A stretch of 64,000 bases of DNA, taken from Begonia masoniana (Eukaryota > Streptophyta > Magnoliopsida > Cucurbitales > Begoniaceae). Shown here piece after piece: positions 36,227 through 47,873 of this stretch (the stretch's first letter is position 1; every line of letters begins with the position of its first letter). The stretch lies in NCBI GenBank assembly GCA_022432975.1, contig CM039516.1, forward strand, positions 30,396,051 through 30,460,050, written 5' to 3'. Under the pieces are notes generated by a model. That model did no database searches and was not told the DNA's origin. It was given only the letters and a program-made list of their open reading frames with translations. The position numbers were made by a program, and so were the translations under genes.

Positions 36227-36519
36227 TTACATAATACAGAGGCCTAGGGAAGACCTCAACTCTTCAAACCTTACACCATCTAACGCCTTGGTGAAAATAT
36301 CAGCAATTTATTTTTCGGTCACCATATGCTCCAAATTAATAATTTTGCCCTCCACTAGAAATCGAATAAAATGATGTCGTATATCAATATGCTTTGTCAG
36401 TGAATGTTGAACAGGATTTTAAGAAATGTTGATAACACTCAAATTATCACAATAGAGTGTCATGACACTCTGTGTGATACCATAGTCTTTTATCATTTGT
36501 TTCATCTAAAGAATCTGAG
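36227..36519 (-). pseudogene. Copia RNase H C-terminus (Sirevirus-like), truncated
   Basis: Minus strand: MTLYCDNLSVINIS, QHSLTKHIDIRHHFIR, then ADIFTKALDGVRFEELRS to a stop at 36227-36229. Two in-frame stops occur. It is cut at 36519 by the LTR starting at 36520. Confidence 0.85.
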
Positions 36520-37624
36520 TGTAACACCCAAATAACGATCAGGTAATTTCCTTAACCGTTTTAACGGTCGTGTTTAATTAATTTTTTCCGGTTTAGAATT
36601 TTATGCCGAGCTTAATTAATTACATGTGGATTTAAGCTAGGTTGAGTGGCAAAGTTGTAATAATGGAGATTTGAGACCGGTATTTAAAGAAAATGAAAAG
36701 GGTTCAAACTTCATTTAAACCACTGTAGCCGACATCTTCTACTCTCGGCGATTTCTTCTTTCCTAAGCTCTTGCTCTCTGCTTTCAGCATACTCTCTTCG
36801 ACGATCGGTTTTCTCTGCCACTACTCGTCTACTCTGTGCCTGAGTTATGCTTTAGGCAATGTAGCTATCTGTTAGTTTATTAGCCCTGTTTTCTACTCGG
36901 CATTGGAGTTTTGGATTTTCCAATGGCCGACTAATAATAAGAACATTTGAAATCTGGAAGTGGTAATGTCTTTCTGAATCGATTTTTGGACACTAAACAA
37001 CCAACCCTGAGTTATCGCTAATCGAATCTATCTGTTCTGGGTTTTGGATTTCTAACTGCACAGAGGACTATACTAGGGATTCGGGAGTGACTTCAGCTAT
37101 TAGATCCCAGGGTGACTTGTGATTAGGACTAATAGGATTTTGTTTTAACTACTGCAATGTGAATGTTTTAGGTGAAGAAGTTTGAAGAGAAATGAGCTCA
37201 AATCGCTAAGGAGACCAGATAAGTGAATGTATAGGATTTCCGGCCAATAGGGCCCTACATCACAAGGATGCTAGATAGTAACTGATATGACAATTAGAGG
37301 TTATTATGCTACAGTCTAGTACTTATGTTGATGTTTAGTTTAATGGTAAGTTTTCATACTGGGTGAACGTTCTATTCTGTAGCTTGAATGAGTTAAGAAT
37401 TTTCATGTTCATGCATTATCAATGTTTTATGCACATGAAAATGTTTTAAAAGCATGTTTTCTCATGAACAAGATAAGATGATAAAATCCCTGCAACGTGG
37501 TTGAGTGAGGGTTGGGGGCGGTTCGGCGTATGTCACAGTCCAAAGAAGGACATATGAATACGACCCGCAGTAGGGACCATGATCAAACTCACTGTCGAAC
37601 CCCCTTTACCGGCACAAATCCTCT

Positions 37625-37800
37625 CTCATTCCACACAACTTAAATGATGAATATGAACAATGATCATGAATAATGATTACGAATGATGAATATGAACAAT
37701 GATTATGAACAATGATTTTGAATGATGAATATGAACAATGATTACGAACGATGAATATGATTCATGATTATGGACGATGATTATGAACAAGAAAAGACTT
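37625..37800 (+). repeat. Imperfect repeats of GAATGATGAATATGAACAAT
   Basis: About eight loosely repeated units of ATGAATATGAACAATGATTA type, inside the presumed LTR intron. The gamma LTR has its own version at about 55545-55690. Confidence 0.7.
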
Positions 37801-38304
37801 ATGACCATGTATTTCTCCGAAATATACATTCATGCATTCATGTTATTGTTGCATTCCTTACTAAGCATTAGGCTTATAGTTGAACCTTATGATGTAGGTG
37901 AAGAGTTAATAGGTGAGGATTCCCAATCCCAAGAGAACGTTTAAAGCTGGTTGCTGGAGGATGCTCAGTGTGACAGTGCAAGGCTGGATAGGCGTTTAAG
38001 TTCCCTGGTTATGCTCATAGTAAGTCAGAATAGTTTATGATAAACAAATGACTAAGTAGAATAAGAATTTCGTCTACTCATTTGTCTTTTTTAAGTCTGC
38101 ACTTAAGTCGGTGAGGTTACGCATAAGTGATTTGGTTTTAAAGATTGAAAATGGTAGAATGTGAAATTGGGTGTAGGAAAAATGGAGGTGGTTGGTCTCT
38201 GAATCGGATTCCAGAACTGAAGAATTGACTTTGCTCTGGAGAATTCCAGAGAGCGAAGTGAAGTGATCTGCCTCTGGAGAATTACATGAGAGCAGGTGCT
38301 TGGT

Positions 38305-38498
38305 CGCTGCACAGAGTGTGCAGCGATCGATCTCTGCTGCAGCGCAGAGATCGATCGCTGCGTGCTGCAGCATGATAGCTGCAATAAGGCAGCGATCGGT
38401 ATCTGCTCTGCAGCAGAGATCGATCGCTGCGGGCTATTTGAGCGCAGCGAGCGATATCGGCTGCCAGGAAGAGATCGATCGCTGCCTCAGTGCAGCGA
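38305..38498. repeat. Hairpin repeat cluster at the edge of the assembly gap
   Basis: Inverted repeats GCAGCGATCGATCTCTGC / GCAGAGATCGATCGCTGC run up to the first N. Confidence 0.85.
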
Positions 38499-38598
38499 NN
38501 NNNNNNNNNNNNNNNNNNNNNNNNNNNNNNNNNNNNNNNNNNNNNNNNNNNNNNNNNNNNNNNNNNNNNNNNNNNNNNNNNNNNNNNNNNNNNNNNNN
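38499..38598. other. Assembly gap (100 N)
   Basis: Exactly 100 N, the usual placeholder for unknown length. The sequences on the two sides belong to different LTR families, so order and distance across it are not guaranteed. Confidence 0.99.
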
Positions 38599-39495
38599 CC
38601 TCCCTGGAAATCTGAAAATGTTTCCCTATCAAGGACCTTCTGTTTTATCCCTCCCTGGAGTCTGAAAATCTAGGGTGGCCTATAGTGCACGTACTGACAG
38701 TTCCCCGTATACCCCATCTTCATTCTTCTGCCACTGTAACGTAAGTTTTGATCTTCACTGTAGTTCTTAAAACTGCCATGCAATAGCACCTTGTTCATCA
38801 CTACTGATCTGTATTTTGTCTTACGTGATTTTAGACTCATAGTGACTCTCTGATGTAGGTACTAAACCGGAAACCGGGCCCTTGTTCCCAATCTGATGAT
38901 CTGATGTATTTTATGGGACCGATACTTCGTCGGGGTGGGTTGCTGCAGTTAAACAAATTCTGACCCGAGTTAAGTTTCCTAAAAATCTGGTGTTTGTTGT
39001 AAAAACTTCTGTTCTGGAATTCTGTAATACATGTTAAATTCGTACTGGCTTGAAACGCTGAAACAATTCATAGTTTTCGTGTCAATTTTAAAATCACTGT
39101 ATTTGACAGTTGTATTTATGTTTATGTGTTTTAAATCATTCTGGAATTTGCTGAAAACAAAACGTAAACGTATTGACTCTGGTTATGGAGTAATCCTTAC
39201 ATTGTTTTTCCCTGAAATTTTGTTAGGCCTTCTAGCTTCTGACATGTTCGTAGAAACGTGTTTAGATAGGGTTTGCGGGTTTAAGCCCTCATTCTTCCGT
39301 TTGAAGTTTTTCTGTTCGTATGCTTTTACCTGCAAAAGTTTGTCCATTTTTACATCTAAAAGCTGTATCTTCCGATCACTTTCACGGTTGTTTTGTCAAA
39401 CTATACCACCGTGGTCACTGTACATCTTTTGGTCCGTCCTTAATCACCGTCACACTAATCTTTTCTTCCGCCCATTTTAAAACTCTGTCTTCCCG
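38599..39495 (+). mobile_element. Fragment of an alpha-family LTR
   Basis: Resembles 7500-8060 and 10420-10815 of the alpha solo LTR (shared CCACTGTAACGT, TCTCTGATGTAG, GTTGCTGCAG, AAATTCTGACCCGAG, TATCTTCCGATCAC). The start lies in the gap and the right edge is approximate. The 149-codon frame at 39031-39480 falls in this non-coding LTR. Confidence 0.65.
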
Positions 39496-39714
39496 TTGAC
39501 GGCAGCAAAGTCTTCCCCCTCCAGTGTATTTGTCTTCCGGCTGACGTCAGCAATAAGTCTTCCGCCCAATGTAGAAAAACAGGACTTCCACGCTAGAACA
39601 CGACAAAGTCTACATCCCACGCTGGCAGTCTTCTAAGTTTGACTCTACCCGCTAGCACAAACGACAAAGCAAACATCCAGATAGCTAACGACAAAGCATT
39701 ATACGATGAACAGG

Positions 39715-39915
39715 TAACTTCTAAAGACTTCCACTGCTGGTATTTCAAAGGAGAGTTCTACTGCTGAACAGTAACTTCAAAAGACTTCCACCACTGGTAT
39801 TTCAAAGGGGACTTCTACTGCTGAACAGTAACTTATGAAGACATCCACCGCTGGAATTTCAAAGACAACATCCACCGCTGGTTTTCAAAGGCAACGTCTA
39901 CCGGTGAACAGTATC
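39715..39915 (+). repeat. ~57-bp tandem repeat upstream of the TATA box
   Basis: Three to four units with AAGACTTCCACTGCTGG, TATTTCAAAGG and CTACTGCTGAACAGTAAC. The array lies about 200 bp upstream of the TATA box. Confidence 0.75.
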
Positions 39916-40115
39916 TTCTGCCAGAAATTTAAAAAGATCGCGAAGCGATAGCGATACTCATCCAGAGCCTTAATTCCAGATCATTAATGGCGAAGAACGA
40001 AAGCGACTCCAGAACACAACGGCTAGCTATCTATGTACAGATGCTTCTCCAACGGTCATAAATTTCCATATTCATATAAGGAGCATTCAAGAATTAGAGC
40101 CAATAATAGACAGAG

Positions 40116-40122
40116 TATAAAA
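40116..40122 (+). promoter_or_regulatory. TATA box of the Sirevirus-like LTR
   Basis: TATAAAA with CCAATAATAG about 15 bp before it; a typical U3/R promoter position. Confidence 0.6.
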
Positions 40123-40627
40123 GAAGAGAAATAAGCTCGGAAGAAGAACTTTTTGCTAAAATTCTCTCTAAACCCTAATTCGCAAAAAGACTTCGTGATA
40201 CTCTGTTGTTCGTCCTACACCTCTCATCAACTTAACTAGAGATTTGATATTTGTGAGAGTGTAGTCTGTGCTGTAAACCTTTATCCATTCTGTTAAACTG
40301 TAAAGGCATTGGATTGTCGTATTTGAATAGCAATCCTGAGTTGTAAAAGGCAGTAGATCGATGGCCGGAAGTTCGATTTTGTTTTCTCGTGAGGAGAAGA
40401 AAGGAATCTTCAAGGGGGAGCCTTGGAGCGTGGACGTAGGCAAGTTTGGCCGAACCATGTTAAAAACTACGGTGTCAAATTTATCTCTATCTTTTACTTT
40501 GTTTTTGCCTGTGTGTTTGCTGTTAATTTAGTAATTGCATACAAGAGAGAAAACGTTTAGATTAAGATAATAATTTTTAATAAGTTTAATTCACCCCCCC
40601 CCCTCTTAGATAATACGATCCTACAAT

Positions 40628-40638
40628 TGGTATCAGAG
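40628..40638 (+). promoter_or_regulatory. Primer-binding site
   Basis: TGGTATCAGAG two bases after the LTR end, matching initiator tRNA-Met, with GAGGGGTT following. Confidence 0.85.
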
Positions 40639-40690
40639 AGGGGTTAAATATTGTCTAAGTTATTTTCTAGAAAATACTGTGATATTCGAA

Positions 40691-41053
40691 ATGGCTTTCC
40701 ACATCAACACAACACAAGTAGAGGGTCAATCTACTACTAGACCTCTATTCTTTGATGGGAATGATTATGTTTATTGGAAGTCTAGAATGAGAATTCATGT
40801 TCAGGCTATAGACTATGACATATAGAATATTATAGAATATGGTCCATTTAAAGCCATGAAAACTGAAAACGAGATTAGTGTTCCTAAGGCCCCTCATGAA
40901 CTAATCGAATCAGACAAGAGAAATTTGAGCCTAAATGATAAAGCAATAAATACACTACATTGTGCACTGAATAGAGATGAGTTCAATAGAGTTCAGGGGT
41001 GTGACAGTGCACAGGAGATATGACATTTGTTAGAAGTCACACATGAGGGAACC
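40691..41053 (+). pseudogene. Sirevirus-like gag, N-terminal part
   Basis: ATG at 40691 opens MAFHINTTQVEGQS, then LFFDGNDYVYWKSRMRIHV, a copia gag start. Two in-frame stops replace probable Trp codons. The gypsy insertion follows at 41054; the frame resumes in register at 49968. Confidence 0.8.
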
Positions 41054-43252
41054 TGTAACACCCGGTTCTATCGAACCAGCTCTTTTATTATTAATGGTAT
41101 ACACCTGATTAATCAACAATTTAGGTAGGGTTATTAAAAGACTAGGCAAGGGCACTAGAGTAAATTTGCAATTTTCAAAAGTGGATAACGTATTTAAGGA
41201 AAGAGGGTTGGGTTTAATGCACTGTAGCCGCCACCAATTTCATACTTTTCCTCTTCGGGTTTTCAGCTCAAGCAACTGAGCTCTCTAGGCCATTTTCCTC
41301 GGCCGATTCTCCTTCAACTTAAGTAAGTTTTCCTCATTTCTTTTAAGATATAGTGGTTAGTTACCTGAGGGAGTACAATGTGAGGATTTTGAAGGTGCTG
41401 AGATTGAGCGTAGGTTCGGGTTCTTAGAGATAAAAGGGATTACACGGGTAGCAGAGTTTCAAATCGGTTTCCTCAATCTTAATATTGATTTTTGGTAAGG
41501 TCTAGTGAGAGTTGGATTAATGTATTGCCATAAACTTAGGTAAGCGAGCTTTTTGAGTAGTTGAAACCGAGTATCACCAGGAGAGCCAGGTAAGTAAAGT
41601 TTGCTTATGCCTTCGGGCCTACATCACAAAACATTAGGGTTTGTTTGCTAGAATGTGTTGGTATGTCATGCATCATGTTTTAAAAATATATGAAAATGAA
41701 TTTGAATGCATGTCAGCATGGTAAGGATTGAACATATTGAAACAGTTATGTGAATCAGATTTACTGTTAGGGGAACTAATCCACCCCTTAATGAGACAGT
41801 GGATATTTATACTTTGGGAGAATTGATCCAACTTCCAATTTCACAGGGGGATCTGAACATGTGAATCAGATTTATTGTTAAGGGAACTAATCCACCCCTT
41901 AATGAGACAGTGGATATTTATACTTTGGGAGGGTTGATCCGACTCCCAACTTCACAGGGGGATCTGAACAGAAACGAAGCATAAACAACTGAGTTGAGAA
42001 AGTAGAAATTGCATGTTTAGGAATTTATATTTCAGTGTTTCATTTCATTACTGCTTTACTTACTTAGCATTAGGCTAATAGATGAGTTTTGTGATGTAGG
42101 TGAAGAAGTGATAGCAGGTGTGTTTACTGAGTTTGCTGAGGACTAGATTGGTTTTGGAGTGCATCTTTGCAACAATCTGGCAGCTGATGGGGCGGTTTAA
42201 CTGATGTCAGTTGGTGTGAAGGTTCAGTTGACAACGTTTCAATTTTAGTGTGTTGAGTTTTCATGACAGTAGTGGTTTTCAATATTTTGAATGTGTTGCT
42301 TTTCTTGAGCTTACTGATAATAGTATTTGGTTAGGCATAAATGCGATTTTACTAAATTCGAGTAATGTAAGGATTTTGAACTGTTCTAATGGTTTTAGTG
42401 AAGTAAACTCGTCCTTCACGCAGCTAGAGATGTTTTTGTATGGAATTTGAATAGTTAAGATAATGTTTTACTTTCTGTTGAGTTTTTTGGAGCTACTTAG
42501 AGTCAGGGATTTTTGAAGGTCTTGAGTGAGTTTGCAAGTTCAACTATCGGCGAATGTGTTCGCCGGTGGATGTTGGGTGTTTATTCGCTGATAGACATTG
42601 GCGGATCAAATCATCCTGCTGACGTCACCGGATGATGTCGAGTATTCTACTCACCGGTGGATGTCGTGTAAAACCCGACGGATGATGTAGAGAGTCTCTT
42701 GTCGTTTAGTGACCGGTGTATGTCGTGTGTTAATCCACCGGAAGATGTAGGAAGTGTTTTGTCGTTTAGTGACTGGTGGATGTCGTGTGTTAATCCACTG
42801 GAAGATGTAAGAAGAGTTTTGTCGTCTAGTCACCGGTGGATGCAGTATAACGTCGATCATCCGGTTGACGTCATCGGTAGGTGTAGAGAATATTTTGTCG
42901 TTTTGTCACCGGATGATGTCTTCTATTTTCTACTTCAGCCCCTTTTTGCTGACTTTGTTCAGCGGGCGACGCGTTTGACTTTTTAGACTCATGGAGTATT
43001 TTGCAATTTAAATTTTTATTCTTTTTGCTGATTATTCCTCAACATTTCAACTAATTAATCAAGCATCGTACAATAGCTTTGTTTAATTTTTTTTTACTTA
43101 AACGATTTCCGCTGTAAGTTTTTGAATGTTTGAAGTTTTAGAAAACATCAAATTTTGACTTTTGAGTAGACCTTTAAGTTTGGTTCAAAGCTTTTCCGAG
43201 TTTCGTGCAAGATTGTGTAACAAACCGGGTTTAGAAAACTCGGGGCGTTACA
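41054..43252 (+). repeat. 5' LTR, family beta (2199 bp)
   Basis: TGTAACACCCGG...GGGGCGTTACA. TATTTAA at 41191; CACTGTAGCCGCC follows near 41220. Donor CCAG|GTAAGT at 41590 and acceptor GATGTAG at 42099 bound ~510 bp. Two ~110-bp tandem copies at 41750-41970. The distal array is at 42540-42930. Confidence 0.93.
42540..42930 (+). repeat. Array of ~60-bp units with CCGGTGGATGTCGTGTG
   Basis: Units of TTTTGTCGTTTAGTGACCGG, TGGATGTCGTGTGTTAATCC and CGGAAGATGTAGGAAGTG. TGACGTCA or TGACGTCAT words lie at its ends. Homologous to the gamma array at 56200-56580. Confidence 0.85.
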
Positions 43253-43255
43253 GTA

Positions 43256-43267
43256 TGGTATCAGAGA
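43256..43267 (+). promoter_or_regulatory. Primer-binding site
   Basis: TGGTATCAGAGA three bases after the LTR end, initiator tRNA-Met type with a mismatch at its last base. Confidence 0.85.
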
Positions 43268-43407
43268 CATTCAGTTAAACCGTTCAAAAGATTACTCATC
43301 AGTGCCAATCGTTGCATGGAAGTACTTCAACAACTGTAAGTGTTTATGTTAACCATAGTTAATGGATATTTAAGAGTGTAATTAATCTTGTACAGGAATT
43401 TAGTACA

Positions 43408-46400
43408 ATGGCCAGACGCCAGAAAGACCTAGAGTGCCAAGAGAAATGCCAAATGTGAGGGGTGAAGAGGAGCCTAGTGTGATTAGGCAGCTGACAGATT
43501 TAGTGCGTCAGCAAACTGATTTAGTGCGCCAATAGTCTGACCAACTAGGAGTACTGTTGAACCGAGAGGTGCAAGGAAGTGCCAACTCAGGTTGTAGCAA
43601 TGAACATTCTGGAGATAGATTCCGGAGACTAAGACCACCCACGTTCGATGGACAGTCATCTGATCCAGTAATTGCTGATGGATGACTTAGGAAGATTGAA
43701 AGTATGTTTAGGTGTGCCAACATTGGAGAAGGAGACAAGGTCACATTGGCAACCTTTCATTTAGCTGGTGAATCTCAACTCTAGTGGAAAACAATGGAGA
43801 CCACCACTGATGTTTTGGCAATGTCCTGGTCACAATTTAAGGACATTTTCTATGAGAAGTATTTCAGCAGCACAGTCCAGACTGCGAAGAAGTTGGAGTT
43901 TCTGAACTTGAAGCAGATAGGGTCTGTGGCCGAATACAGTAGACAATTTGAGTCCTTGTCCAGGTTTGCTGGGCATTTTGCTCACAAGGAAGAGGATAAA
44001 GTGTTTAAATTTGTGCATGGACTGAAGCCAGAAATCTACCGTGGAGTTAAATTCTGTGGTATTAAAGGTTTAACATTCAGTGAAGTTGTGTCCACTGCTC
44101 TGGAAGTGGAAGAAGCCGAAGGAAAGTGTGCTAGACCAAGGGAGGTCACACAAAGGTTTAATCAGCCACACTAGCATAGGGGAAAGAAGAGGCCAAGTGA
44201 AGGCCAGAATAGCCAAGGAGCGGATGGGAAGATGCAAAATGTCAAGAAATTTCCCCAGTGTCCCAAGTGTTTGAAGAACCACCCGAGGGAGTGCAGACTG
44301 GGCTTTGGGAAGTGTTTCAACTGTGAGGAAGTTGGACACACATACAAAGAGTGCTCGAAGCCTAGAGTCACCAGATGCTACAACTGTAACAAGGTCGGTC
44401 ACATTAGTAGAGACTGTCCAATTCCTAAGAGCGGCCCTGCTATGATTAAACCAAGAATTTTCTCCATGATGGAGTCGGGAAATGAAGAACAGCCTGCTGT
44501 GGTGTCAGGTACTATATTGATCAACTCTGTGCCTGCTTTTACTTTGATAGATTCTGGTGCAACACATTCATTTATAGCATCTGCTTTTGCTGTTAAGTTA
44601 GATGTACAGTTTACTCCTTCCATGCATGAGTTTAACATTACATTGCCTTCTGGTGAACGCATGCACTCTAACCAAGTGATGCTTGACAGCGAGGTGTTAG
44701 TAGGGAATGTAAGTCTACCTACTGATCTTATAATTATGGATATAATAGGATTTGATGTAATCCTAGGAATGGACTGGTTGTTTAAACATCATGCGACAAT
44801 AGATTGTAAGACTGGAATAGTTAGCTTCCAACCCCCTGGTAGTTCGAAACTCACCTTTCAAGCTTCAAGGAAGAGTAAGGAAATGTCTGTGATGACTTCT
44901 ATTAACACAAGACCTTCTCTATGTGGTGAGTATTTGTGCTTCTTAGCTAGCGTTTTAGACACACAGCTTGTAGAAAAAGCAAATCCTCAGAATGTCCTAA
45001 TTGTCCAAGACTTCCCCAAAGTATTCTTAGATGACCTTCCTGGTTTGCCGCCAGATAGGGAAATTGAATTTGTTGTTGATGTTTACCCTAGAGCCGAGCC
45101 TGTGTCTAAGAATCCATATAGACTAGCACCAACAGAACTTAAAGAACTGAAGAAGCAGTTAGAGGATCTACTGGAGAAAGGATTCATACGCCCTAGTTTT
45201 TCACCATGGGGTGCACCTGTCCTTTTTGTCAAAAAGAAAGATGGATCAATGCGTATGTGCATTGATTATAGAGAATTGAACAAGTTAACTGTCAAGAATA
45301 AGTATCCATTGCCGAGGATTGACGATTTATTTGACCAACTTAATGGTGCAAGAGTTTTCTCTAAGATTGACCTTAGGTCTGGTTATTACCAGTTGAAAAT
45401 CAAATCTGAAGATATTCTTAAGACAGCTTTTCGCACAAGGTATGGACATTATGAGTTTTTGGTTATGTCCTTTGGATTGACTAACGCGCCAGCAGCATTC
45501 ATGGATCTCATGAATAGGGTGTTTCATGAATACTTAGATAAATTTGTCATAGTGTTCATTGATGATATTTTAATTTATTCCCGTTCCAAGGACGAGCATG
45601 CTAGACACCTGACCTTGGTGTTGGAAGTATTAAAACAGCACAAACTTTACGCTAAGTTTTCTAAGTATGAGTTTTGGTTGGACCAAGTTCACTTCTTAGG
45701 ACATGTTATCTCTGGTGATGGGATATCTGTTGATCCAGCTAAGGTTCAAGCAGTTAGGGAATGGCCCCAACCAAGGAATGCTACTGATATTCGAAGTTTC
45801 CTTGGATTAGCAGGATATTATAGAAAATTTATTGAGGGATTTTCAAAGATTGCTACACCTCTTACTAAATTAACAAGGAAAAATGTGATGTATAGATGGA
45901 CTGAGGAATGTGAGCATAGCTTTCAGACCTTGAAACAGAAACTGACAAATGCTCCAATTCTGACCCTTCCTGTCGATAATGGTAAGTTTAGCATTTACTG
46001 TGATGCTTCCAAGATTGGTCTTGGATGTGTGTTAATGCAAGATGGTAAAGTAATAGCTTATGCCTCTAGACAGTTTGAAAACTCATGAGAAGAATTACCC
46101 TACCCATGACTTAGAATTAGCTGCTGTTGTATTTGCACTTAATATTTGGAGGCATTACTTGTATGGACAGTCTTGTGAGATATTTTTAGACCATAAAAGT
46201 CTGAAGTATATTTTCACACAGAAAGAATTGAATATGAGGCAACGTCGGTGGTTAGAATTTGTCAAGGACTATGACTTTGAAATAAAATATCATCCTGGCA
46301 AGGCAAATGTGGTGGCCGATGCCTTGAGTAGAGTAACAACATCAACCCCAACTATGGTTTTCAGTATGCCATTAGCTTTAGAGTCAGAATTCCTAAAGTT

Positions 46401-47862
46401 TAATCTAGAAGCAGTATCCAGTATATCAGCTATACTTTCAGCCATAACCTTAAAGCCTACCATTCTGGAGAAAATAAAGGAAGCTCAAACGAATGATGAT
46501 GAGTGTAACAAGTACAAGTCAAGCATGGATTCTACGGACAAATCAGATTTTAATCACTCCACCGATGGAATCCTTAACTTTAGAAATAGATGGTTTGTTC
46601 CTGCCATTAAGGAACTTCGTGATGAGATCCTTTCTGAGGCACACTCTTCCAGGTTCTCTGTTCACCCTGGGAGCACCAAGATGTACAAGGATCTTAAACA
46701 GCATTATTGGTGGCCAAGCATGAAGAGAAGTGTGGCAGAATATGTAGGATCGTGTTTGTGCTGTCAGCGGATTAAGGCCGAGCATCAGAGACCCTCTGGA
46801 GCATTGCAACCCTTACCAGTTCCTGAATGGAAATAGGAACAAATAACGATGGATTTTGTTGTTGGATTACCTAGGACAGCAAGGGGACATGATGCAATTT
46901 GGGTTATAGTTGACCGTCTAACCAAATCTGCTCATTTTCTGCCAATTAAGATAACTTACTCGATGGATTAGCTTGCCAAATTGTACGTGCAAGAGATTGT
47001 TAGATTGCATGGGGTTCCCTGTACCATAGTTTCAGATCGGGATTCCAGATTCACATCTAAGTTTTGGAAGAGTTTACACAAAGCTATGGGAACACAGCTT
47101 AGTTTTAGCACAGCTTTACACCCTCAAACAGATGGACAATCCGAAAGAACCATCCAAACATTAGAAGATATGCTCCGTGCCTGCATATTAGATTTTCAAG
47201 GATCTTGGAGTAAATATTTATCATTGGTGGAATTTTCTTATAATAACAGTTTTCAGACAACAATAGGAATGGCACCGTATGAAGCATTGTATGGGCGAAA
47301 ATCCAGATCACCTTTGTACTAGGATGAGGTTGGAGAAGTGCAGTTGCTTGGTCCTGACCTTGTGCAACAAACTATTGAGAAGGTTGCCCTCATCCGTCAG
47401 AGAATTTTGACAGCTCAGAGTCGACAGAAGAGTTATGCAGATTGCAGGCGTAGAGAGTTAGAATTTGTGATCGGTGATGAAGTTTTTCTCAAGGTGTCAC
47501 CATTCAAAGGAGTTGTGAGATTTGGAAAGAGATGAAAGTTAAACCCCAGATTCATTGGACCATTCTCGATCTTGAAAATGGTTGGGAAGACAGCCTACCA
47601 GTTACAGCTACCAACCTCTATGGAAGGAATCCATGATGTGTTTCATATCTCCATGCTTAAGAAATGTGTACGAGATCCTTCTCAGATTGTGGAACAGCAG
47701 AGTATTGAAGTTCACCCTACTCTTACATATGAGGAGAAATCTGTAAGGATCTTAGACTATGCAGTGAAGGTTTTGCGCAACAAAGGGCTTCCACTAGTAA
47801 AAGTCTTATGGCACAACCAGAACGTAGAGGAGACAACTTGGGAGCGCCCAAAATTCTTTTAA
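43408..47862 (+). pseudogene. Gypsy (Tekay-like) gag-pol, broken
   Basis: Gag start MARRQK at 43408, with an early frame change. Gag core RLRPPTFDGQSSDP...KYFSSTVQTAKK; two knuckles [14 protein letters not shown] and [14 protein letters not shown] (near 44312 and 44377). Protease [10 protein letters not shown] (44550); RT with FIDDILIYS (45560); RNase [11 protein letters not shown] (45998). A single extra T near 46073 shifts the frame; from there to 47862 one frame holds the rest of RNase H, integrase ([46 protein letters not shown]) and a C-terminal VKVLWHNQNVEETTWE chromodomain-like end. Eight in-frame stops were seen, mostly at Trp or Gln codons. Confidence 0.92.
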
Positions 47863-47873
47863 GGAGGGTAGAT
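47861..47873 (+). promoter_or_regulatory. Polypurine tract
   Basis: AAGGAGGGTAGAT directly before the 3' LTR start TGTAACACCC. Confidence 0.75.

Larger units (their letters stand above)
29255..36519 (-). mobile_element. Sirevirus-like copia element, 3' half, minus strand
   Basis: In minus-strand order: copia RNase H end (36519-36227), spacer with a foldback insertion, envelope-like ORF (34969-30851) split by a solo LTR, polypurine tract CAAAGAAGGAGAT, and a 3' LTR from 30442 downward. RNase H followed by an extra ORF and a late purine tract is the Sirevirus plan. The 5' part is missing: an LTR begins at 36520 and the scaffold gap lies beyond. Stops in both coding parts show it is inactive. 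Confidence 0.65.
36520..38498 (+). mobile_element. Chimeric gypsy LTR (gamma-like start, delta-like end), cut by gap
   Basis: Starts TGTAACACCCAAATAACG and follows the gamma LTR at 54399 (same TATTTAAA box at 36681, CACTGTAGCCGACA, donor region, GGCACAAATCCTCTC, TTACTAAGCATTAGGC, GATGTAGGTG). From about 38090 it instead follows the delta LTR end (GCATAAGT, GAATTCCAGAGAGC, hairpin repeats). Its donor reads CAG|ATAAGT, not GTAAGT. It ends at the N gap, so its boundary and duplication are unknown. Confidence 0.75.
39495..40625 (+). repeat. 5' LTR of the Sirevirus-like element (left edge approximate)
   Basis: Contains GTCTTCCGGCTGACGTCAGC near 39530, a ~57-bp tandem repeat (39715-39915), a TATAAAA box at 40116, and ends at CCTACA before the primer-binding site. 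The 3' partner LTR is not recognised. Confidence 0.55.

Noticed and set aside
38282..38673. ORFs of 116-125 codons spanning the N gap
   Set aside because: They exist only because N was translated as X, and they consist of hairpin repeats.
39031..39480. 149-codon hydrophobic ORF
   Set aside because: It lies inside an alpha-family LTR fragment and the related alpha LTR shows no matching long frame.
43256..43267. TGGTATCAGAG words as possible tRNA pieces
   Set aside because: They are primer-binding sites next to LTRs; no cloverleaf surrounds them.
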